A DNA stretch of 12,346 bases from Vibrio tasmaniensis 1F-187 (GTDB lineage: Bacteria; Pseudomonadota; Gammaproteobacteria; Enterobacterales; Vibrionaceae): assembly GCF_000272405.2 (NCBI RefSeq), contig NZ_AJZM02000109.1, positions 1 to 12,346 on the forward strand, written 5' to 3'. The position numbers were made by a program, and so were the translations under genes. A model generated the notes under the pieces. That model saw only the letters and a list, made by a program, of their open reading frames with translations, searched no databases and was not told the origin of the DNA. Shown here piece by piece: positions 7,229 through 12,346 of this stretch. Each line of letters starts with the position of its first letter. Position 1 is the first letter of the stretch.

Positions 7229-8576
7229 TCACTAATCCCTCTAGTGTCAGTAACACTGTAATTTCCGTTCCAAAGCCAACCTCACTCATCAATTCAAAGT
7301 CACCACCGATGAACTCCACCCGTTCTCTCATGTTACGTAACCCAATACCTCGCTTTTCCATTGCTTTATAGGTATTAAAACCAACCCCATTATCTTGGAT
7401 GAGCAACTGCAACACATTGCCAATTTGCTGTGCGATAACCGTTACTTTGGTCGCTTGTGCGTGTTTCTCTATATTATTCAGTGACTCTTGCACCACTCGA
7501 TATAAAGTCGTCGCAGCTTCTGATTTCAACTTTCCCGGCTGCGTATTAAACAAGGTTTCCACTTCAATGCTCGAGTGTGCCTGAAAGTCTAATAACAGCG
7601 AAGACAACGCCGCTTCTAAGCCGATATCGTCCAATGAACTTGGTCGAAGTTGATGCGAAATATGCCTCACCTCTTCGATTGCCCGCATCAGTGAATGCTG
7701 AGACTTATTCAAATGCGCTTTAAGGTCTTCGCTTTGTAGCTTATTACCGAGCAGTTCTAAGTGACAGCGACTCGACACTAATAATTGGTTAATACCATCA
7801 TGCAACTCACGCGCTAGATGCTTCTTTTCGTCCTCTTGAAACATCACCGTCTTATGCGCCAGTTCCTTCAAGTTGTTATCCGCTATCCGATGTTCATGCA
7901 TGTTAATAGCCAAGGTCAGTACAATGATGACCGCGACCGTCACACTCAGAATCACCACAATCGAAAAGAACGTGGTTTCAATATTCTTGTTAATTGCGGC
8001 CTGCATCGAGGCCACTTCTTGATGCACGTCTTCAATATACAAACCCGTGCCAATCATCCAATCCCAACGTTCTAACCAAGCCGCATAGCTCAGCTTAGAG
8101 ACCACTTCGCCGGTTGAAGGCTTTTGCCACAGGTATTGGTGAAATCCTCCGCCTGTTTGTGCTTCTCTTAACAAGGCTTCTATCAGAAAGTCGCCATCTT
8201 CATCTTGCAGTTGAAGTAAGTTTTGCCCTATCAACTCTGGCTGGATTGGATGAACCAAATTGGTTCCGTGGCGATCATACGCAAAGAAGTAACCGTCAGA
8301 GCCATACCTTAGTTTAGACAATATGGTTCGAACTTCTCTTTTGGCTTGTGCTTCTTGGATATCGGGATCGTTGTAGATATGTTCGATGGCATCAAATGCG
8401 AGATCAACAGTGTCTTTGAGGGCGTTTTCACGCGACTTTATTAAGCTGTCTCGGAAGATTTCGACCTCTTTCTCACCCAACGTCTTAGTTTGGTGTAACG
8501 AGATCCAACTAATGCTCGCCGTTACAATCAGCAACGGGAGTAGCGTCAGCAAAATCAGCTTAACTTTTAGAGGCAT
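7221..8576 (-). CDS. Sensor histidine kinase with periplasmic Cache domain
   Basis: Inner-membrane sensor kinase of 451 residues that phosphorylates the regulator encoded next. Order: membrane helix about 7-27; a periplasmic single-Cache domain about 30-198 with the signature DGYFFAYDRHGTNLVHP (94-110) and GTGLYIEDV (176-184); second helix about 203-226; HisKA_3-type dimerisation domain with phosphoacceptor H259 in ARELHDG; and an ATPase domain with N367/N368, DNGVGF (395-400) and GIGLRNMRERV (410-420). Cache domains of this type usually bind small organic acids, which matches the TRAP operon upstream. The ribosome-binding site GAGG lies 7 bases from the ATG and only a few bases after the U-tract of the preceding terminator hairpin, leaving little room for a private promoter. 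It is not of the DctB type: the partner is a NarL/FixJ regulator, not an NtrC-like one. The ligand is inferred. Confidence 0.94.
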   Translation of the reverse strand: MPLKVKLILLTLLPLLIVTASISWISLHQTKTLGEKEVEIFRDSLIKSRENALKDTVDLAFDAIEHIYNDPDIQEAQAKREVRTILSKLRYGSDGYFFAYDRHGTNLVHPIQPELIGQNLLQLQDEDGDFLIEALLREAQTGGGFHQYLWQKPSTGEVVSKLSYAAWLERWDWMIGTGLYIEDVHQEVASMQAAINKNIETTFFSIVVILSVTVAVIIVLTLAINMHEHRIADNNLKELAHKTVMFQEDEKKHLARELHDGINQLLVSSRCHLELLGNKLQSEDLKAHLNKSQHSLMRAIEEVRHISHQLRPSSLDDIGLEAALSSLLLDFQAHSSIEVETLFNTQPGKLKSEAATTLYRVVQESLNNIEKHAQATKVTVIAQQIGNVLQLLIQDNGVGFNTYKAMEKRGIGLRNMRERVEFIGGDFELMSEVGFGTEITVLLTLEGLVNE

Positions 8577-8589
8577 TCCTTTTCCTCAC

Positions 8590-8624
8590 AAAAAACGGCT
8601 TATTGAACATCAATAAGCCGTTTT
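8590..8624 (-). terminator. Terminator or attenuator between dctM and the kinase gene
   Basis: A perfect 14-base stem (8592-8605 with 8611-8624, arms AAAACGGCTTATTG / CAATAAGCCGTTTT) has a 5-base loop and six T residues on the minus strand (8590-8595). It follows the dctM stop by 56 bases and ends 13 bases before the kinase start. As a full-strength terminator it would end the TRAP transcript; as a leaky one it would set a low kinase level from the same promoter. Confidence 0.88.
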
Positions 8625-8680
8625 ACTTTATCAATTTATGGATAGCCGTTGAAACATATCATTCACATTCTAGGCTTCAC

Positions 8681-9964
8681 TCACATTCCATAGAAAGATG
8701 GGAAAGCGAGAAGTGATCCAAGTACGAGGATTTGAATCAAAATGAAAGGCATCACGCCTCGGTAGATATCCTTGGTAGTCACACCTTTTGGTGCCACCCC
8801 TTTTAGATAGAACAAACTGAAGCCAAACGGTGGCGTCAAGAATGAGGTTTGAAGGTTCATCGCGATAAGGATTGCGAACCAAGTCATGTTGATTCCCATC
8901 AGTTCAGCAACAGGCGCAATAATCGGCACAATGATGAAACAGATTTCTACGAAGTCGATGAAGAAACCCAGAATCAAAATCACCAACATGGTAATGATCA
9001 AGAAACCCCACTTCTCACCTGGCAGTTGTAGCATCCACTCTTCAACTAGATAATCACCACCAGTGTAGGTAAACGCCATTGAGAATGCCGTTGCACCCAA
9101 CAAAATAGCAAATACCATTGCCGTTACTTTCACCGTCTCTTTAGAGGCGTCATACACCATCGACCAACTAAACTGACCGTAGAGCAAAGCGAGTACCATC
9201 GCACCCGCACCACCCAGAGCAGCAGACTCTGTCGGCGTAGCAACACCCGCAAAGATAGAGCCCAATACGACAATAATCAGCGCGAGTGGCGGTATGATTG
9301 CTTTCAATGCGTTGATGACTTCTTGTTTACGGCTGATGGAATCATCACGCTCAATTGGTTGAGCGGCTTCAGGGTTAAGCTTCGCGTATATTAAGATATA
9401 AACGATATAAGCCCCCACTAACATCACGCCCGGCCAAATCGCGGCTTGGAACAAGTCACCTACCGGAACACCCAATACGTCCCCCAATAGAATCAAGACG
9501 ATGGATGGCGGAATGATTTGCCCTAACGTACCAGACGCACAGATGGTGCCGCAGGCTAAGCCTTTGTCGTAGTTGTACTTGAGCATGACGGGCAACGAGA
9601 TAAGCCCCATTGCCACTACTGAAGCACCCACTACCCCTGTTGATGCGGCAAGTAGTGAGCCCACCAGCACGGTCGAGATAGCAATACCACCTCGAACACC
9701 ACCAAACAGTCGTCCCATAGACTCAAGTAACTGCTCAGCAAGCTTAGTCTTTTGTAGAACAAGTCCCATGAAAACAAACAATGGAACGGCCATCAGCACC
9801 GTATTTTCCATGATTGATTGAATTCGATATGGCATGAAGGCAAACATTTCGATGCCTTCCGCCCAAACACCAAAGATTAGCGCGATACCACCAAAGGTAA
9901 ACGCCACCGGGAAGCCTAGTAAAAGTGCAAACAAGGCTACGAAAAACATTACTATTCCAATCAT
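8681..9964 (-). CDS. dctM: TRAP transporter large membrane subunit (DctM family)
   Basis: Inner-membrane transport subunit of a tripartite ATP-independent periplasmic transporter, which moves the substrate delivered by the binding protein using an ion gradient (Na+ in most characterised members). The 427 residues are almost wholly hydrophobic helices, the usual DctM length. Family hallmarks are SGTLGQIIPPSI (144-155), ATPTESAA (242-249) and TSFLTPPFGF (373-382). The latter, followed by SLFYLKGVAP, is the form I associate with the keto acid/mannitol-like DctM group. The start at 9964 lies 9 bases after the dctQ stop, with AGAGG spanning the junction as ribosome-binding site. The gene is followed by a strong hairpin. 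The symbol follows the family name; C4-dicarboxylate specificity is not implied. Confidence 0.95.
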   Translation of the reverse strand: MIGIVMFFVALFALLLGFPVAFTFGGIALIFGVWAEGIEMFAFMPYRIQSIMENTVLMAVPLFVFMGLVLQKTKLAEQLLESMGRLFGGVRGGIAISTVLVGSLLAASTGVVGASVVAMGLISLPVMLKYNYDKGLACGTICASGTLGQIIPPSIVLILLGDVLGVPVGDLFQAAIWPGVMLVGAYIVYILIYAKLNPEAAQPIERDDSISRKQEVINALKAIIPPLALIIVVLGSIFAGVATPTESAALGGAGAMVLALLYGQFSWSMVYDASKETVKVTAMVFAILLGATAFSMAFTYTGGDYLVEEWMLQLPGEKWGFLIITMLVILILGFFIDFVEICFIIVPIIAPVAELMGINMTWFAILIAMNLQTSFLTPPFGFSLFYLKGVAPKGVTTKDIYRGVMPFILIQILVLGSLLAFPSFYGM

Positions 9965-9973
9965 GTTCAGCCT

Positions 9974-10534
9974 CTACTTATTCTTTGTATGAATATTGTT
10001 TGCATGCGTGTTATTTGCATGGATGAGATGGGGATTAAAAATTTTGTTCAACGAGTGCAGGATCAAACCGACTCCGCTGAGTGCCATCAAGAAAAATGAC
10101 AGTGGAATCATGGCTTTGATGATCCATCGATATGGCAGGCCACCCGGGTCACCTGAGGTTTCGCCGAGGTTATAACTCTCTTTGGCAACATCAATACCAA
10201 ACCAAGCAACCAGCAAACAGAAAGGCATCAGAAAGATCAGTGTGCCTAGCAGGTCAATAATGGCTTGCGCTTTAAAGCTCAATTGTTCGTAGAACACGTC
10301 TACTCGAACATGACCACCTGCCTTGATGGCATAAGGAACACCTAATAGAAAAACGGCGGAGAAAAGGTGCCATTCCATCTCTTGGAAAGCGATTGAGACA
10401 TCATTGAAGGCATATCTCATGACAACGTCATACACAACGTTAGCGATAAGTAGAATGAACAACATACTGGAAAGCCATCCCAGTGCATCACCGATACGAT
10501 TAAACAGGCGTTCAATATAAATTAGACTTCGCAT
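9974..10534 (-). CDS. dctQ: TRAP transporter small membrane subunit (DctQ family)
   Basis: Small inner-membrane subunit that pairs with DctM. From the ATG at 10534 the protein has 186 residues with four membrane helices and the conserved SGDPGGLPYRW stretch between helices 3 and 4. I chose this start because GGAG (10541-10544 on the complement) lies six bases upstream and the protein then begins MRSLIYIERLFNRIGDALGW, the usual start of this family. A longer version from a GTG at 10573 would add 13 residues but has no ribosome-binding site. The C-terminal tail is unusual: HANNTHANNIHTKNK, a degenerate His/Asn repeat after the last helix. The gene follows dctP after a 210-base gap containing an inverted repeat and precedes dctM by 9 bases. 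Confidence 0.92.
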   Translation of the reverse strand: MRSLIYIERLFNRIGDALGWLSSMLFILLIANVVYDVVMRYAFNDVSIAFQEMEWHLFSAVFLLGVPYAIKAGGHVRVDVFYEQLSFKAQAIIDLLGTLIFLMPFCLLVAWFGIDVAKESYNLGETSGDPGGLPYRWIIKAMIPLSFFLMALSGVGLILHSLNKIFNPHLIHANNTHANNIHTKNK

Positions 10535-10661
10535 TCCCGACTCCATGGAATTTGAAAAGACATCGCGCAGCACAACTAACCCAAACTAAAAACGATTCAG
10601 TTTATAGCTAGCAATAGGCACGACGTAGAAAGGGTTCTTGGGCATTTAATTATTATGGTTA

Positions 10662-10721
10662 AAATGAACCCGCCGCTTAGTCACTCTTAGTTACCTAACA
10701 AGAATAGCTTTGGGTTCATTT
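10662..10721 (-). promoter_or_regulatory. Intercistronic inverted repeat between dctP and dctQ
   Basis: AAATGAACCC (10662-10671) and GGGTTCATTT (10712-10721) are a perfect 10-base inverted repeat with a 40-base loop, in a gap of about 210 bases without a gene. In TRAP and ABC operons such structures after the binding-protein gene often protect its mRNA 3' end or reduce readthrough, so that binding protein is made in excess. Only a short T-run follows, so it is a weak terminator at most. Confidence 0.5.
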
Positions 10722-10744
10722 AGCTTCAGTTCAAAAACTGTCGA

Positions 10745-11839
10745 TTATTTCGCTTGGCTATTTAAATAAGCTCTGTGTGAAATATCCGTCCATGAACGTA
10801 CTTGCTCTAGGTAGCTTGCTTGTGAAGCTTGAATCTCTTTCGCCAGCTCATCTTTCTCAGCATGTGCAGCAAGTAGGCGATCGTTCGCTTCTTTCAGCGC
10901 CGACATTACTTCTGGCGGGAAATCTTTAACTTGTACGTCTGGGTATTCTGTTTTCATTGAAACCCAGTTCTTGCCACTTTCGTGCGTTGCTTGTGTGTAC
11001 ATGTCGTAAGCCGCCGTACGCATTGCAACACGCAAGATTTCTTGTAGGTCTTCAGGAAGCTTGTTCCATGTACGCTTGTTCACTAGGAATTGAAGCTCTG
11101 AACCCGGCTCATGCCAACCGGTGTAGTAGTAAGGCGCGATTTTGTGGAAACCCATACGCAAATCAAGAGATGGACCTACCCACTCTAGTGCATCGATTGT
11201 GCGACGCTCTAGAGATGTGTAAAGCTCACCTGGGGCAATATTGGTAGGTTTAGCGCCTAGCTCCGCTAGAATCTCACCAGCAAAGCCAGGAATACGCATT
11301 TTCAGACCTTGTAGGTCTTCCACACTGTTGATCTCTTTTTGAAACCAACCGCCCATCTGGATATCCGTATTACCACCTGGGAACGACATCAAATTATGTG
11401 GAGAGTAAACCTGCTCCATCAACTCCATACCACCACCGTGATAGAACCACGCATATTGTTCAGCTGGCGTCATACCGAAAGGCATAGAAGTGAAGTAAAG
11501 CGTGTTTGGAACTTTACCTTTCCAGTAGTAAGAGCCTGAGTGCCCCATGTCGTATTGACCAGACTTAACCATGTCAAAAACGCCAAGCGGTGCTTTGTGT
11601 TTGTTCGCAGAATCGATTCTGATTTGCAGTCGACCGTTCGACATTTTCTCAGCCATCGCAGCCATGTTCTTCGTCGCGTCACCGAATACAGGGAAGTTTG
11701 GTCCCCATGTTTCAGCAAGCTTCAAGCGATAAACCTTATCAGCAGCAGTTGCACCAGTAGCGACCAAAGCTAAACAAGCCGCTGCAGTAACTGCAACGTT
11801 TTTAAAAACTCGTGTGAGGGAGTTAGAAATGAGACTCAT
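10745..11839 (-). CDS. dctP: TRAP transporter periplasmic substrate-binding protein (DctP family, keto acid/lactate-like)
   Basis: Periplasmic binding protein that captures a carboxylate and delivers it to DctQ-DctM. From the ATG at 11839 it has 364 residues. A Sec signal peptide (basic start, hydrophobic core about 15-28) ends near ATGATA-ADKV, residues 28-36. Family features are the carboxylate-binding arginine region LKMRIPGFAGE (R182), the stretch DALEWVGPSLD, and GWHEPGSELQFLVNK. The last two are typical of the TakP-like keto acid/lactate group rather than C4-dicarboxylate DctP or sialic acid SiaP. This start was preferred over a GTG six bases earlier because AAAGGA lies seven bases before the ATG but only one base before the GTG. 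First gene of the operon, with a long upstream control region. The exact ligand (pyruvate, lactate, 2-oxobutyrate or similar) is inference. Confidence 0.94.
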   Translation of the reverse strand: MSLISNSLTRVFKNVAVTAAACLALVATGATAADKVYRLKLAETWGPNFPVFGDATKNMAAMAEKMSNGRLQIRIDSANKHKAPLGVFDMVKSGQYDMGHSGSYYWKGKVPNTLYFTSMPFGMTPAEQYAWFYHGGGMELMEQVYSPHNLMSFPGGNTDIQMGGWFQKEINSVEDLQGLKMRIPGFAGEILAELGAKPTNIAPGELYTSLERRTIDALEWVGPSLDLRMGFHKIAPYYYTGWHEPGSELQFLVNKRTWNKLPEDLQEILRVAMRTAAYDMYTQATHESGKNWVSMKTEYPDVQVKDFPPEVMSALKEANDRLLAAHAEKDELAKEIQASQASYLEQVRSWTDISHRAYLNSQAK

Positions 11840-11892
11840 ATTCACGTCCTTTGTTGGGTTAACACTCTTTCTATGAGCATTTTTTATGATTC

Positions 11893-11920
11893 AACATAAG
11901 AGTGCACCGTGATGTAGCAA
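11893..11920 (-). promoter_or_regulatory. Candidate sigma-70 promoter for dctPQM
   Basis: On the minus strand TTGCTA (11915-11920) and TATGTT (11893-11898) are separated by 16 bases. Each matches four of six consensus bases, so it is weak and would suit activator control. It would start the transcript near 11886, about 45 bases before the dctP ATG. Confidence 0.28.
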
Positions 11921-11981
11921 CAAGATATCAGGGAGAGCACGCACGACGGACTCACATAAACTGCGTATTAGACCAAAGGAT

Positions 11982-11997
11982 TACGTAGAACTACGTA
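11982..11997. promoter_or_regulatory. 7-2-7 palindrome, candidate NarL-family operator
   Basis: TACGTAG-AA-CTACGTA is a perfect inverted repeat of two heptamers with a 2-base spacer. This is the 7-2-7 geometry, with outer TAC...GTA, known for NarL/NarP. It lies 143 bases upstream of the dctP start and about 100 upstream of the candidate promoter start, a typical activator position. The only DNA-binding regulator gene in this window is of the NarL/FixJ class, so it is the obvious candidate to bind here; that link is inference. Confidence 0.45.
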
Positions 11998-12322
11998 GGA
12001 GATAATTTAGCGATGTCGATTTTAAAGGCTCTGGGAGATTCGTTAGGGTAATTAGTATTGATAAATACCTAAGTAGTTATAGTGAAACTGCATTAACAAT
12101 TGATTTCCATTTCGTGAGGAAGCTCTATTCTCGTCACACATCGAATACGCACTTAAATGCATTTATCCATATAAATCAAAGTTTCAGAGAATTAGAGGTC
12201 CTACTTTGGTGCCTACTGATTCGAAACATGGGACACGCGAAAGACAGGTGAATAACGGAAGAGGTCAGCCGATTGGAAGTAATTCTTCTGGGGCTAGGTT
12301 CGAATATGAGTATGGGGTCGAG

Positions 12323-12346
12323 TTTAGGATTTAGGATTTAGGATTT
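12323..12346. repeat. Tandem heptamer repeat (TTTAGGA), cut by the window edge
   Basis: Three full head-to-tail copies of TTTAGGA (12323-12343) are followed by TTT, where the window ends, so the array may continue. A 7-base unit shifts frame at each copy, so it is unlikely to be coding; it is probably a simple-sequence tract open to slippage. Confidence 0.7.

Larger units (their letters stand above)
11846..12346. other. Gene-free control region upstream of dctP
   Basis: No gene is supported here. The part nearest dctP holds a candidate promoter and a 7-2-7 palindrome. Further right are a perfect 12-base palindrome TAAATGCATTTA (12154-12165), a + strand open frame (12104-12334) whose only start is a GTG at 12209 without a ribosome-binding site, and an opposing minus-strand open frame (12176 to about 12340) without a good start. 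Both frames run into the heptamer repeat at the edge, which argues against either being a gene. Confidence 0.5.

Noticed and set aside
8681..11839. Naming the TRAP system as a C4-dicarboxylate transporter
   Set aside because: The binding-protein signatures (EWVGPSLD, GWHEPGSE) fit the keto acid/lactate-like group better; dct symbols are used only as family names.

Overview
The window looks like chromosomal DNA of a marine gammaproteobacterium, most likely a Vibrio. This rests on inference: moderate GC, protein styles typical of Vibrionaceae (a chemoreceptor starting [13 protein letters not shown], paired BCCT carriers, a TRAP operon followed by a Cache-domain kinase), and short A/T-tailed hairpin terminators. 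No species call is possible from the sequence alone.

Layout. Positions 1-798 are AT-rich and accessory in character: the 3' end of an unrecognised + strand gene (to 280), about 240 bases with no supported gene, and an unrecognised C-terminal coding remnant on the minus strand (525-725). From 799 to 11839 every real gene is on the minus strand, so transcription runs right to left. In transcription order: dctP-dctQ-dctM (TRAP transporter of the keto acid/lactate-like type), a terminator-like hairpin, a Cache-domain sensor histidine kinase and a NarL/FixJ-type response regulator (8-base overlap), a BCCT osmolyte transporter gene broken by one frameshift, its intact tandem paralogue, and a dCache_1 methyl-accepting chemotaxis protein. 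Four strong intrinsic terminators separate these units (705-735, 2895-2928, 4781-4805, 8590-8624). Positions 11846-12346 hold the dctP control region and end in a heptamer tandem repeat cut by the window edge.

How the parts may work together. The TRAP system imports a small carboxylate, probably a 2-oxo or 2-hydroxy acid, and the next two genes form a membrane sensor and DNA-binding regulator that may sense the same class of compound. A perfect 7-2-7 palindrome (TACGTAG-AA-CTACGTA) lies about 140 bases upstream of dctP. It has the geometry NarL-family regulators bind, so it is the best candidate operator for a closed loop of sensor, regulator and transporter. The two BCCT genes are betaine-type Na+-coupled carriers for osmoprotection. 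The chemoreceptor carries the residue spacing of the amino-acid-binding dCache motif.

No CRISPR array, rRNA, tRNA, insertion sequence or obviously new multi-gene system is visible. The points most worth a second look are the 7-2-7 operator candidate, the frameshift inside the glycine-rich core motif of the second BCCT gene, the terminator fused to the kinase ribosome-binding site, and the remnants and repeats at the two window ends.
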